Shown piece after piece: positions 9,324 to 18,774 of a stretch of 64,000 nt of DNA. The position numbers were made by a program, and so were the translations under genes. Numbering within the stretch: position 1 is the stretch's first letter; each line of letters starts with the position of its first letter. The notes below the pieces were generated by a model. That model ran no database searches, had not been told where the DNA came from, and worked only from the letters and a program-made list of their open reading frames with translations. This stretch comes from Leclercia adecarboxylata (lineage in GTDB: Bacteria > Pseudomonadota > Gammaproteobacteria > Enterobacterales > Enterobacteriaceae): positions 2,232,001 through 2,296,000 of the forward strand of contig LR590464.1 of NCBI GenBank assembly GCA_901472455.1, given 5' to 3'.

Positions 9324-9770
9324 ATGTCGGAAGATTTTACATTTATCGAAACCCCTCCTTCAGCTGAAGATTTTTGCCGTTTGCGCACCCTCGCCGGACT
9401 TTCACCCCGAAATCTGGACGCCGCAAGAAAAGGACTCCCCGCGAGCTGCTACGCGGTGCATATCCTTCACAAGGGGAGACCCGTAGGGATGGGAAGAGTG
9501 GTTGGCGATGGCGCACTGAATTTTGAGGTTGTGGATATCGCGGTCGATCCGAATTTTCAGGGTAAGGGCTTAGGCAGAGCCATCATGGAACACATCATGG
9601 GCTGGCTGAGCAAAAATGCCTGGGACGGCACCTATATTTCGCTGGTGGCGGATGTTCCTGCACTCTATGAAAAGTTCGGCTTTCAATATGTTTCACCTGC
9701 CTGCGAAGGTATGGCGATCAGCTGGAATAAAACGAGCGCCAACGATCCCGCTCAGTCAGGTAATAAATGA
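9324..9770 (+). CDS. GNAT family N-acetyltransferase
   Basis: 148 residues. Motif A of the GNAT fold is clear: VVDIAVDPNFQGKGLGRAIM, where QGKGLG is the acetyl-CoA pyrophosphate loop, at about residues 72-91. The late motif VPALYEKFGFQYVSP is also typical. Start at ATG 9324 gives MSEDFTFIET; it has no strong ribosome binding site, but the domain needs this N-terminus. The acceptor substrate is unknown. Confidence 0.82.
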   Translation: MSEDFTFIETPPSAEDFCRLRTLAGLSPRNLDAARKGLPASCYAVHILHKGRPVGMGRVVGDGALNFEVVDIAVDPNFQGKGLGRAIMEHIMGWLSKNAWDGTYISLVADVPALYEKFGFQYVSPACEGMAISWNKTSANDPAQSGNK

Positions 9771-9833
9771 AGATTGCTCTTTCAACATCCAGACCAATGC
9801 CGGACAAGAGACATTAATGGACAGGACACGATA

Positions 9834-10154
9834 ATGGATTTTTCCCCTTTACTGCATGCGTTAGCTGCAATGACGATCCAGTGCCTCTGCGGCCTGCGAT
9901 GGGGCAGATGGGGCATCGGCGGTGCGCTGGGTTCGCTGTGGTTTATCGCCCGGGAACAGACGCAGGCTGAATACCGCTGGATCGCGCTGTTCGGCCAGGG
10001 TAAGCGCGCCAACATGCCGTGGTGGGGCGGATTTGACTGGCAGGTGTGGAATGTGGCGAGCCTGCTCGACTGGCTGGTGCCGGTTGTGGCCTGTACTGCC
10101 GTCTGGCTTGTTGCGCGCTATCGCTCATCTTCAAACAGCACAAACACCGTTTAA
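9834..10154 (+). CDS. Small hypothetical inner-membrane protein
   Basis: 106 residues from ATG 9834 (aggacacgat just upstream). A first hydrophobic stretch lies near residues 6-40 and a second at about 82-100 (LDWLVPVVACTAVWLVA), so two or three membrane segments are likely, with a soluble loop rich in Trp and Arg between them. No family recognised. It follows the GNAT gene closely and ends before a strong terminator, so the two may form one transcript. Confidence 0.55.
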   Translation: MDFSPLLHALAAMTIQCLCGLRWGRWGIGGALGSLWFIAREQTQAEYRWIALFGQGKRANMPWWGGFDWQVWNVASLLDWLVPVVACTAVWLVARYRSSSNSTNTV

Positions 10155-10257
10155 CCTTCATTTATCTTGCGCATGCTAACCTGGTCAGGATCCGCAGCCC
10201 GGTATGGAATGCCGGGTCCGTAGATTTCAAAATACAAATCTATCCATGCAAGCATTT

Positions 10258-10284
10258 ACCGCCAGTCTCTGGCGGTTTTTTTTT
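10258..10284 (+). terminator. Rho-independent terminator
   Basis: 8-bp perfect stem (accgccag / ctggcggt) with a 3-base loop, followed by a run of Ts. Confidence 0.9.
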
Positions 10285-10365
10285 GCCATGCTGACCAACA
10301 TGAATTTTTTTCAACACCCATGAATTTTTCTCGTTTGCCGGAAGGCGGTTGCTGTGACATCTTTT

Positions 10366-10389
10366 GGACATATAGCCATCCAGAAGTCT
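10366..10389. promoter_or_regulatory. Possible MetJ box array
   Basis: Three adjacent 8-mers compared with the MetJ box agacgtct score 5/8, 5/8 and 7/8 (the last is agaagtct). They lie about 65 bases before a methionine synthase-like gene. Tandem imperfect boxes are how MetJ operators look, but the match is modest. Confidence 0.3.
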
Positions 10390-10452
10390 AAATGTTCAAA
10401 TAATGAATTATCACTGTCGGCAATTACCTGGCGGCAGTTAAAGGAGATAAGC

Positions 10453-11557
10453 ATGCAGCGACAACACGCCCCGAACCGTGCCGATGTGGTAGGCAGTTTC
10501 TTACGTCCCGACGCCATCAAAGAGGCGCGAGTAAAATTCGCCAGCGGTGAGATCGACGCGCAGCAGCTGCGAGCGGTAGAAGATGAAGCGATTCGCCATG
10601 TGGTAGAGCAGCAGTGCGCCTGCGGCCTGCAGGTGGTTACCGATGGCGAGTTCCGTCGTGCCTGGTGGCATTTTGATTTCTTCGACGGCCTGCAGGGCGT
10701 GGAGCGTTACGACTCGAACCCAGGGCATTCAGTTCAACGGCGTGCAGACCAAAGCCCACGGTGTGCGCGTTACCGGCAAGCTGGGGTTCGGCAGCCATCC
10801 GATGCTGGAGGACTTCCGCTATCTGCAGAGCGTCAGTGGCAACGCCCAGCCAAAGATGACCATCCCCAGCCCGAGCGTGCTGCATTTCCGTGGCGGCCGC
10901 AAAGATATCGACGCCACCGTCTACCCGGATCTGGATGTCTATTTTGACGACCTGGCGCAAACATGGCGCGATGCCATTCACGCTTTCTATGCGGCGGGCT
11001 GTCGCAACCTGCAGCTGGACGACACCGTCTGGGCCTACCTCTGCTCCGACGATCAGCGTCGCCAGATCCGCGAGCGTGGCGATGACCCGGACCAGCTGGC
11101 GCGTACCTATGCCCGGGTGCTGAACAAGGCGCTGGAAGGCAAGCCGGAGGATCTGACCATCGGGCTGCATGTCTGTCGCGGTAACTTCCGTTCGACCTGG
11201 ATCTCCGAAGGGGGATACGAACCGGTAGCTGAAATCCTGTTTGGCACCGTCAATGTCGATGCCTTCTTCCTGGAGTACGACAACGATCGCAGCGGCGACT
11301 TTGCCCCGTTACGCTTTGTGCGTCCGGGCAAACAACAGGTGGTGTTGGGGCTGATCACCACCAAAAGCGGCGAGCTGGAGAACCCGGAAGGGGTGAAAGC
11401 GCGTCTCGAAGAGGCGGCAAAATATGTGGCGAAAAGCCAGATCTGCCTCAGCCCGCAGTGCGGCTTTGCCTCTACTGAAGAGGGCAACGCCCTGACCGAA
11501 GCCCAGCAGTGGGACAAGGTTCGCCTGGTTACTCAAATCGCCAGCGAAGTCTGGTAA
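10453..11557 (+). pseudogene. Cobalamin-independent methionine synthase II family protein (YxjG/YxjH-like), one frameshift
   Basis: Matches the C-terminal, catalytic half of MetE only. It starts MQRQHAPNRADVVGSFLRP after aaggag and has VVTDGEFRR near residue 60, the family signature. The zinc-ligand region GLHVCRGN (His and Cys) is near residue 238, and the later cysteine is in CLSPQCGFAS. Corrected length is 367 residues, typical for the stand-alone YxjG/YxjH type, which transfers a methyl group to homocysteine from a donor still debated. One extra C near 10718-10720 (aaccc for aacc) breaks the frame after ERYDSN. The gene stands alone between two hairpins. Confidence 0.85.
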
Positions 11558-11568
11558 TTGCTTATCCA

Positions 11569-11597
11569 CAGCGTTGCATTAATAAAGTGCAACGCTG
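11569..11597. promoter_or_regulatory. 10-9-10 inverted repeat, candidate NtrC site (or terminator)
   Basis: cagcgttgca and tgcaacgctg flank 9 bases. The spacing gca-N9-tgc equals that of the glnA NtrC sites, and its centre is about 109 bases upstream of the start expected from the sigma-54 promoter at 11665. It also lies 12 bases after a stop codon, so it could instead be a terminator stem; no T-run follows. Confidence 0.45.
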
Positions 11598-11664
11598 TGC
11601 CATTCTGATCCGTCCCTGCCTTTAAAACCCTCTCCAGCCCCCTGATCTCACTGATTTTGCGTTC

Positions 11665-11680
11665 TGGCATCCTTTTTGCT
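11665..11680 (+). promoter_or_regulatory. Sigma-54 (RpoN) promoter of urtABCDE
   Basis: tggcatccttttttgct-type element, exactly tggcat-N5-ttgct. It has GG and GC at the -24/-12 spacing and matches the consensus TGGCAC-N5-TTGCW except for one base. It lies 80 bases before the urtA ATG. Confidence 0.7.
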
Positions 11681-11760
11681 CTCTCTAATCCTGATTGCTT
11701 TTTCTGCGTCCACGCCGTAACGGACGATTTCGCACAGCTTTCTTTTCAGGAGTGAAAATC

Positions 11761-13032
11761 ATGCATCGTCGTACCTTGTTAAAAGCGTTTGCTTTATCGG
11801 CCTCTGTGGTGGCCATGGGGATGAGTTTCAGCGTGCAGGCAGCCGACACCATCAAGATTGGCATCATGCATTCGCTCTCCGGCACGATGGCCATTTCTGA
11901 AACGCCGCTGAAAGACGTGGCGCTGATGACCATCGACGAGATCAACGCCAAAGGCGGCGTGCTGGGCAAAAAACTGGAGCCGGTGGTGGTGGATCCCGCC
12001 TCTAACTGGCCGCTGTTTGCCGAGAAGGCCCGTCAGCTGTTAAGCCAGGATAAGGTGGCGGCAGTCTTCGGCTGCTGGACCTCGGTCTCCCGCAAATCGG
12101 TCCTGCCGGTATTCGAGGAGCTGAACGGCCTGCTGTTCTACCCGGTGCAGTACGAGGGCGAAGAGATGTCGCCGAACGTCTTCTACACCGGCGCCGCACC
12201 TAACCAGCAGGCTATTCCGGCGGTGGAATACCTGATGAGTGAAGATGGCGGGGCGGCGAAGCGCTTCTTCCTGCTGGGCACAGACTACGTTTACCCGCGC
12301 ACCACCAACAAAATTCTGCGCGCTTTCCTGCATTCCAAAGGCGTTCAGGATAAAGACATCGAAGAGGTCTACACCCCGTTCGGCCACAGCGATTACCAGA
12401 CCATCGTCGCCAGCATCAAGAAATTCTCTGCCGGAGGCAAAACCGCGGTGGTCTCCACCATCAACGGCGACTCCAACGTTCCGTTCTATAAAGAACTGGC
12501 TAACCAGGGCGTAAAAGCCACCGACATGCCGGTCGTTGCTTTCTCGGTCGGGGAGGAGGAGCTGCGCGGCATTGATACCAAACCGCTGGTGGGCAATCTG
12601 GCAGCGTGGAACTACTTCGAATCGGTGGATAACCCGGCCAACCAGGCCTTTGTCGCAGCCTATAAAAACTGGGCCAAAGAACAGAAGCTGCCGAACGCCG
12701 GAACGGTGGTGACCAACGATCCGATGGAAGCCACCTACGTGGGGATCCACATGTGGGCGCAGGCGGTGGAAAAAGCCGGCACGACCGACGTGGATAAAGT
12801 GCGCGCCGCGATGGCGGGTCAGTCCTTCAAAGCGCCATCGGGCTTTACCCTGACCATGGATGCCACCAACCACCACCTGCATAAGCCCGTGATGATTGGC
12901 GAAATCGAAGGCAACGGCCAGTTCAACGTGGTGTGGCAGACCGAAGCGCCAGTGCGCGCCCAGCCGTGGAGTCCGTTTATCGCCGGGAATGATAAAAAGC
13001 CCGACACTCCGATCAAAACGGCCAGCAACTGA
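11761..13032 (+). CDS. urtA: Urea ABC transporter substrate-binding protein UrtA
   Basis: 423 residues. It begins MHRRTLLKAF, a twin-arginine-like signal peptide with cleavage expected after VQA (about residue 29). The mature part is a type-I periplasmic binding protein of the Leu/Ile/Val class: IKIGIMHSLSGTMAISE, the UrtA-specific VFGCWTSVSRKSVLPVFE and GLLFYPVQYEGEE, then FLLGTDYVYPRTTN. The start was chosen by aggag upstream and by the signal peptide. First gene of urtABCDE; it would capture urea in the periplasm for the UrtBC channel. Transcription from the sigma-54 promoter implies nitrogen control. Confidence 0.95.
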   Translation: MHRRTLLKAFALSASVVAMGMSFSVQAADTIKIGIMHSLSGTMAISETPLKDVALMTIDEINAKGGVLGKKLEPVVVDPASNWPLFAEKARQLLSQDKVAAVFGCWTSVSRKSVLPVFEELNGLLFYPVQYEGEEMSPNVFYTGAAPNQQAIPAVEYLMSEDGGAAKRFFLLGTDYVYPRTTNKILRAFLHSKGVQDKDIEEVYTPFGHSDYQTIVASIKKFSAGGKTAVVSTINGDSNVPFYKELANQGVKATDMPVVAFSVGEEELRGIDTKPLVGNLAAWNYFESVDNPANQAFVAAYKNWAKEQKLPNAGTVVTNDPMEATYVGIHMWAQAVEKAGTTDVDKVRAAMAGQSFKAPSGFTLTMDATNHHLHKPVMIGEIEGNGQFNVVWQTEAPVRAQPWSPFIAGNDKKPDTPIKTASN

Positions 13033-13056
13033 TCCTGATCCGAAAGAGGTAAAGCC

Positions 13057-14630
13057 ATGAACGTCATGCGCATGATCTTCGCTCTCGTATGGCTTGCCGG
13101 ACTGCTGCCAGGGATGGCGCAGGCAACGGACGCCGATAACTTTGTCGCTGCCAGCCGCAGCCAGCAGGCAGCCATGCTGGAGCAGTGGGCCGCCGCGCCC
13201 GAGCCAGCCCGGCTGGCGCTGCTGCGCGCATTGCAGCAGGAAAATGTCTTTGTCGATACCAATAAACACGCCTTTACCCGCGAAAGCGGCGAGTTAACTG
13301 CGCTCGGTGAGGCCGCGCAACCGCAAGGGGCCACCAAAGCCGTGCGGCTTACCAACCGCCTGCGGGTACTGGCCGCCACGGCGCTCGCCACTCATCAGCT
13401 GACAGGTGACAGTGTCACCGAAAGGCTGGCCGCTGCCCGGCAGCTCCAGCGCGACCCACAACCGCAGATGCTCCCTTTTATGCAGCGTCAACTCGCAAGC
13501 GAACGCGACGAGGCGGTGCGTCAGGTACTGGCCCTCGCCGTTGCCAGCCTGCAACTGACCAGCACCCAGCCAGCGGTACGCCAGCAGGCGGTCACGCTGC
13601 TGGGCGAATCGAGCGACCCGGAAGTGCAGGCCCGGCTGCTGCCTTATACCCAGGCGCAGACCGAGCCGGATGCTGGGGTGCGTGAGGCCGCCGCCGCAAG
13701 CCTGCGTCAGATCCAGCACCGTCAGACCATCAGCGATCTGCTCGGTCAGGCATTTATGGGACTGTCCCTCGGCTCCATTCTGCTGCTGGCCGCCCTCGGG
13801 CTGGCGATCACCTACGGTTTGCTGGGGGTGATTAATATGGCGCACGGAGAAATGCTGATGCTCGGCGCCTACGCCACCTGGATGGTGCAGCAGGCGATGG
13901 CGCAGTTTACGCCGCAGTGGCTCGCCTTCTATCCGCTGGTGGCGCTGCCGGTGGCGTTCGGACTCACCGCTGCGGTGGGGATGGCGCTGGAGCGCACCGT
14001 GATCCGCCACCTGTACGGTCGTCCCCTGGAAACCCTGCTCGCCACCTGGGGGATCAGCCTGATGCTGATCCAGCTGGTTCGCATGATTTTTGGCGCGCAA
14101 AACCTCGAAGTCGCGAACCCGGCGTGGCTCTCCGGCGGCGTGCAGGTCTACGCCAGCCTGATCCTGCCGTGGAACCGGCTGGTGGTGTTGGGCTTTGTGC
14201 TGCTGGTGCTGTTTTTCACCTGGCTTATCCTCAACAAAACCCGGCTGGGGCTGAACGTGCGGGCGGTAACGCAAAACCGCAGCATGGCGGCCTGCTGCGG
14301 GTGCCTACCGGTCGCGTCGATATGCTGGCCTTTGGGCTGGGATCCGGCATTGCCGGGCTTGGCGGGGTGGCGCTGTCGCAGCTGGGCAACGTCGGGCCGG
14401 AGCTGGGCCAGGGCTATATCATCGACTCCTTCCTGGTGGTGGTTCTCGGCGGTGTCGGGCAACTGGCTGGCAGCGTGGCGGCCGCCTTCGGGCTGGGGAT
14501 TTTCAATAAGATCCTCGAACCGCAGATGGGCGCCGTTCTCGGCAAAATCGTGATCCTGGTGGCGATTATTCTGTTTATTCAGAAGCGTCCGCAGGGGTTG
14601 TTTGCACTGAAAGGGAGGGTAATCGACTGA
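13057..14630 (+). pseudogene. urtB: Urea ABC transporter permease UrtB (one frameshift)
   Basis: Signal peptide MNVMRMIFALVWLAGLLPG, then the periplasmic helical-repeat extension peculiar to UrtB (about residues 25-225), then a LivH-like permease with LGLAITYGLLGVINMAHGEM and GLGSGIAGLGG. One missing G near 14297 (gcgggtgcc for gcggggtgcc) shifts the frame within RSMAACCG; restoring it gives 524 residues. It starts 24 bases after urtA and its stop overlaps the urtC start (atga). A membrane-spanning half of the importer. The indel is most likely a sequence error because the reading continues without decay. Confidence 0.92.
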
Positions 14631-15703
14631 TGAGCCAGCCACTGACCTTAACCCTGGCGCGGAAAGCGCCACGCAGCGTACCGATACTGCTCGGCCTGAT
14701 CCTCGCCGCACTGCTGGTACTGCCGTTTCTGGCGCTGCTGCCTGCGACACACCCGCTGGCGGTCTCCACCTGGATGCTGACGCTGGTGGGCAAAATCCTC
14801 TGCTATGCCATTGTTGCCGTGGCGCTGGATCTGGTGTGGGGCTACGCCGGCATGCTGTCGCTGGGCCACGGCCTGTTTTTCGCCCTCGGCGGCTACGCGA
14901 TGGGGATGTACCTGATGCGCCAGGCCGCGGGCGACGCCTCCCGGCCTTTATGTCCTTTCTCTCCTGGAGCGAATTGCCCTGGTTCTGGTGGGGCACACAG
15001 CATTTTGCCTGGGCGCTGGTGCTGATTGTTCTGGTACCCGGGCTGCTGGCGCTGCTGTTCGGCTGGTTTGCCTTCCGCTCAAAAATTAAAGGGGTCTACT
15101 TTTCGATCATGACCCAGGCGCTGACCTTTGCCGGGATGCTGCTGTTCTTCCGCAATGAGACCGGCTTCGGCGGCAACAACGGCTTTACCGGCTTCACCAC
15201 GCTGCTGGGCTTTTCGGTTACCGCCACCTCCACGCGCATAGCCCTGTTTCTGGCCACCGTACTGTTGCTGGCGGCGTCGCTGGCGGTGGGATACGCCCTG
15301 GCAAAAAGTAAGTTTGGCCGCATCCTGACGGCAGTGCGCGACGCGGAAAACCGGCTCACCTTCTGCGGCTACGATCCACGCGGTTTTAAGCTGTTGGTCT
15401 GGACGCTCTCGGCGGTGTTGTGCGGGCTGGCGGGTGCGCTGTACGTTCCGCAGGTCGGGATCATCAACCCCGGCGAGATGTCGCCGACCAACTCCATCGA
15501 AGCAGCAATCTGGGTGGCGCTGGGTGGCCGCGGCACGCTGATCGGCCCGGTGATAGGCCGCCGCGCTGGTCAACGGCGCAAAAAGCGTGTTCACCGTGGC
15601 GATGCCGGAGTACTGGCAGCTGTTTCTTGGGCTGATCTTTATTGCCGTCACGCTGTTTTTACCCCGCGGCGTAATGGGTCTGTTTCGCAAGGGAGAGCAG
15701 TAA
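14630..15703 (+). pseudogene. urtC: Urea ABC transporter permease UrtC (two frameshifts)
   Basis: LivM-like permease. Family landmarks: [29 protein letters not shown] in the first third, NNGFTGFTTLLGF in the middle and NSIEAAIWVALGGRGTLIGPV near the end. One base is missing near 14938-14945 (after AAGDAS) and one C is extra near 15557, so that GPVIGAALVNGAKSVF is scrambled. Corrected length is 357 residues. It overlaps urtB by one base and urtD in the sequence taatg, signs of translational coupling. Confidence 0.92.
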
Positions 15704-16495
15704 TGAGCGATCAACTCTTTACCCGTCAGTTGCCCGGGGATCGCTATCGCGATCGGACCGACCCGGTGTTGCAGCTGGAGAACATCAACGTCAGCTTTGA
15801 CGGCTTTAAAGCGCTTACCGATCTGTCGCTCAATATTGGCGTCGGCGAGCTGCGCTGCGTGATTGGCCCTAACGGCGCGGGCAAAACCACGCTGATGGAT
15901 GTTATCACCGGGAAAACGCGTCCCCAGAGCGGGCGAGCGCTGTACGACCAGTCAACGGATCTCACCACCCTCGATCCGATCGCCATTGCCCGCCAGGGTA
16001 TTGGGTCGCAAGTTTCAGAAGCCGACGGTGTTTGAAGCGCTGACGGTGAGGGAAAACCTTGAGCTGGCGATGAAAGGGGATAAATCCGTGTGGGCCAGCC
16101 TGCGCGCCCGGCTGAACAGCGAGCAGGAAGACAGGATCCACGAGATGCTGAGCCTGCTTCGCCTCGGTGCCGAGCGTCATCGCCGGGCGGGCCTGCTCTC
16201 CCACGGACAGAAGCAGTTTCTTGAGATCGGCATGCTGCTGGTGCAGGAGCCGCATCTGTTGCTGCTGGATGAACCGGCCGCCGGAATGACCGACGCCGAA
16301 ACCGAGTACACCGCCGAGCTGTTTCGCACCCTGGCGGGCAAACACTCGCTGATGGTGGTGGAGCATGACATGGGCTTTGTCGAAACCATCGCCGATCACG
16401 TCACCGTCCTGCATCAGGGCCGGGTGCTGGCAGAGGGCTCGCTGCGCGACGTGCAGGCCAACGAGCAGGTGATTGAAGTCTATCTCGGACGCTAA
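15703..16495 (+). pseudogene. urtD: Urea ABC transporter ATPase UrtD (one frameshift)
   Basis: LivG-like ABC ATPase. Walker A GPNGAGKTT is at about residue 57, signature LSHGQKQ, Walker B LLLLDEP and the switch histidine in MVVEHDM. One extra G near 16006 (ttgggtcgc for ttggtcgc) breaks the frame between ARQGIG and RKFQKPTVFEALTV; corrected length is 263 residues. It energises urea uptake together with UrtE. Confidence 0.93.
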
Positions 16496-16504
16496 GGAGC
16501 GTGG

Positions 16505-17203
16505 ATGCTACAGGTTAACGAACTGAATCAGTATTACGGCGGGAGCCACATCCTGCGCGGGGTCAGCTTTGAAGCGCTGACCGGGGAGGTCACCTGTCTG
16601 CTGGGGCGCAACGGGGTGGGCAAGACCACGCTGCTGAAATGCCTGATGGGGCTGATCCCGGCGCGTAACGGTGAGATCCTCTGGCAGGGTAAAGCCATCA
16701 CCCACGCAAAACCGCATCAGCGGGTGCAGGCCGGGGTGGCCTATGTGCCGCAGGGACGCGATATCTTTCCCCGCCTGACGGTAGAGGAGAATTTGCTGCT
16801 CGGCTTATCGCGCTTCCCGGCGCGCGAGGCGAAACAGGTACCGGAGGAGATCTGGCAGCTGTTTCCGATTCTTCAGGAGATGAAGCAACGCCGGGGCGGC
16901 GATCTCTCGGGCGGACAACAGCAGCAGCTGGCAATTGGCCGGGCGCTGGCCAGTCGTCCCCAGTTGTTGATTCTTGATGAACCGACGGAGGGGATCCAGC
17001 CGTCGGTGATTAAGGAGATTGGTCAGGTGATCCGCCAGCTCGCGAACCGGGGTGATATGGCGATCCTGCTGGTGGAGCAGTTTTACGATTTTGCCGCCGA
17101 GCTGGCGGACAGCTATCTGCTGATGTCCCGGGGCAGCATCATTCAGCGCGGGCGCGGCGAGAACATGGCACAGGAGGGCGTTCGCGGCCTGGTGGCGATT
17201 TAG
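16505..17203 (+). CDS. urtE: Urea ABC transporter ATPase UrtE
   Basis: 232 residues, intact. LivF-like ATPase beginning [19 protein letters not shown]. Walker A is GRNGVGKTT (about residue 36), the LivF-type [16 protein letters not shown] follows, then signature LSGGQQQ, Walker B LLILDEP and switch LLVEQ. It starts 9 bases after urtD with ggagcgtgg upstream. Last gene of the operon. No urease genes follow, unlike in many bacteria where urt sits beside ure. Confidence 0.94.
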   Translation: MLQVNELNQYYGGSHILRGVSFEALTGEVTCLLGRNGVGKTTLLKCLMGLIPARNGEILWQGKAITHAKPHQRVQAGVAYVPQGRDIFPRLTVEENLLLGLSRFPAREAKQVPEEIWQLFPILQEMKQRRGGDLSGGQQQQLAIGRALASRPQLLILDEPTEGIQPSVIKEIGQVIRQLANRGDMAILLVEQFYDFAAELADSYLLMSRGSIIQRGRGENMAQEGVRGLVAI

Positions 17204-17220
17204 GAGGCTTGTTTTGCGGT

Positions 17221-17237
17221 ATGTTATATTATAACAT
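17221..17237. promoter_or_regulatory. Zur operator of zinT
   Basis: Perfect palindrome atgttata-t-tataacat, the core of the enterobacterial Zur box. It lies 34 bases before the proposed zinT start codon. In E. coli zinT is repressed by Zur with zinc bound. Confidence 0.85.
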
Positions 17238-17271
17238 CCATCACTCTTTAAAATGGAGTGAGGACGTTATC

Positions 17272-17913
17272 TTGGCAGGACATATTGGTAAAATTGCAAT
17301 GACTCTGGGGGCGATGCTGGTGAGCGGCCAGTTGTACGCCCATTCCCACGGCCACCAGATGACCGAGGCGGAACAAAAAGCTGCTAACGGCGTATTTGAC
17401 GATAAAGACGTAAAAGACCGGCCGCTGTCCAACTGGGACGGCGTCTGGCAGTCGGTCTATCCCTTCCTGCTGAGCGGCGATCTCGACCCGGTGTTTAAAA
17501 AGAAAGCCGAGAAGGACAACAGCAAAACCTTTGACGAGGTGAAGGCCTATTACCGCACCGGCTACGCCACCGACGTGGAGACCATCGGCATCGAGAACAA
17601 CGTGATGGAGTTCCATACCGGGAAAAACGTCAGCCGCTGTGAATACGTCTCTAACGGCTACAAAATCCTGACCTATGCTTCTGGCAAGAAGGGCGTCCGT
17701 TACCTGTTCGAATGTAAAGACGCCAGCAGCAAAGCGCCGAAGTTCGTCCAGTTCAGCGACCACACCATCGGCCCACGCCAGTCTGCGCATTTCCATATCT
17801 TTATGGGCAACACCTCCCACGAGGCGTTATTAAAAGAGATGGATAACTGGCCGACCTATTATCCAAACGAAATGTATAACAAGCAGGTGGTGGAGGAGAT
17901 GCTGCACCATTAA
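17272..17913 (+). CDS. zinT: Periplasmic zinc/cadmium-binding protein ZinT
   Basis: 213 residues from a TTG start at 17272, preceded by gagtgagg. This start gives a signal peptide ([22 protein letters not shown]) that lines up with the E. coli one; the ATGs further upstream lie in the Zur operator. The mature protein begins with a His-rich HSHGHQ, followed by [35 protein letters not shown] and SAHFHIFMG, whose histidines bind zinc, ending [11 protein letters not shown]. ZinT scavenges zinc in the periplasm and hands it to ZnuA. The first three residues differ from E. coli, so the start is inferred. Confidence 0.93.
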   Translation: MAGHIGKIAMTLGAMLVSGQLYAHSHGHQMTEAEQKAANGVFDDKDVKDRPLSNWDGVWQSVYPFLLSGDLDPVFKKKAEKDNSKTFDEVKAYYRTGYATDVETIGIENNVMEFHTGKNVSRCEYVSNGYKILTYASGKKGVRYLFECKDASSKAPKFVQFSDHTIGPRQSAHFHIFMGNTSHEALLKEMDNWPTYYPNEMYNKQVVEEMLHH

Positions 17914-17929
17914 TGTTGGCGCTGCCTGT

Positions 17930-17961
17930 AAGCCGGGTGGAGGCTATGCCTTACCCGGCTT
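17930..17961. repeat. REP-like palindromic element
   Basis: aagccgggt and acccggctt flank 14 bases of the gg-ggctatgcctt type, the usual layout of enterobacterial REP units, directly after zinT. It may also protect or end the transcript. Confidence 0.65.
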
Positions 17962-18058
17962 CAATATCTTTAGGAATTCATTAATATTTTCTTCAATTCA
18001 CGTGTGCTTATATCCCATCATCTAAATTAAAATAAAATGATTTACTGATGGAGGGGGT

Positions 18059-18715
18059 ATGTATTTTAGTGATTCAATTATTACTTCATTACAGGCTGAG
18101 AAGATCCTCGCGCTTAAGTTGGATAAAGCGCTGGCAGGTGTAAAGAACAACGTCACTTCAACTCTTAAGCAGATGGGAAATGGTGTTACTCGTGCATCGT
18201 ATTATACTTCATGTTTTATGGATAATTATCAAGATGTTTGTGCGAAACTTAAACATGATGATATAAGGTTTGTTTCTGGTCTTATTCAATTATATAAAGA
18301 CCGTGATATCATTTTTGAAATGATTCGTCTGTATATTGAGGTTCATTTTAAAAACAAAACAGAAGGGCGTGTTCAGAATATCCTTCGCAAACTTGTAAGT
18401 GCCGGTGTTTATCTATCCACAACGGGGACCACTAACCGACTGCTTATCACTTCTGTGGCAATCGCCGTATGCCAAAGCTATAGTTTTCATGCCATTATAC
18501 ATGAGCGTTTAAGCCAGGCTCGAACGCTTATTTTAAAAAGAAGTGTGACTGCTTCAGCAATATCGCTCAGCGTTTATGGTTTAGTTCATGAAGCCTCAAA
18601 CTGCGCTGAGAATCTTAAGAAGTTTAATGCTTATTATTATCAGGCGCTGTATGAACGTAATCTTGAAATGATGTATTTCTTGATTGAGCCTTTAATTTCC
18701 GAAGTCCTTATTTAA
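18059..18715 (+). CDS. Hcp-linked hypothetical protein, candidate pore-forming T6SS effector
   Basis: 218 residues, AT-rich unlike its neighbours. No catalytic motif seen. The N-terminal half is amphipathic and helical (LQAEKILALKLDKALAGV, QLYKDRDIIFEMIRLYIEV). Two weakly hydrophobic stretches follow, at about residues 112-142 (VSAGVYLSTTGT...LLITSVAIAVCQ) and 168-182 (TASAISLSVYGLVHE). A ggaggg site precedes the ATG. Context is the main clue: a 67-residue membrane protein and an orphan hcp follow on the same strand. Size and layout resemble the Serratia pore-forming effector Ssp6 with its small membrane immunity protein Sip6; I infer only a possible functional analogy. Confidence 0.5.
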   Translation: MYFSDSIITSLQAEKILALKLDKALAGVKNNVTSTLKQMGNGVTRASYYTSCFMDNYQDVCAKLKHDDIRFVSGLIQLYKDRDIIFEMIRLYIEVHFKNKTEGRVQNILRKLVSAGVYLSTTGTTNRLLITSVAIAVCQSYSFHAIIHERLSQARTLILKRSVTASAISLSVYGLVHEASNCAENLKKFNAYYYQALYERNLEMMYFLIEPLISEVLI

Positions 18716-18720
18716 ACCCC

Positions 18721-18774
18721 ATGCTTATATCTGATGATGAACTTGTTGATTTAATTATTAGACTGATGAGATAA
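18721..18774 (+). CDS. Possible 17-codon leader ORF
   Basis: atg-ctt-ata...agg-taa encodes MLISDDELVDLIIRLMR. It ends immediately before the ATG of the next gene (taaatgatg), so its translation could couple the two. It might equally be the displaced C-terminus of the upstream gene after an unseen indel. Weak evidence. Confidence 0.2.
   Translation: MLISDDELVDLIIRLMR

Noticed and set aside
12040-13269. 409-codon open frame antisense to urtA
   Set aside because: It is a GC-rich shadow of the clearly real urtA and urtB, with His/Gly/Arg-rich content and no family motif.
17209-17271. Upstream extension of zinT beginning inside the Zur box
   Set aside because: It would put the start codons in the operator and spoil the signal peptide; TTG 17272 fits better.
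18059-18715. Annotation of the 218-residue protein as a phospholipase or nuclease effector
   Set aside because: No GxSxG, HKD or nuclease motif is visible; only helical and hydrophobic features are.
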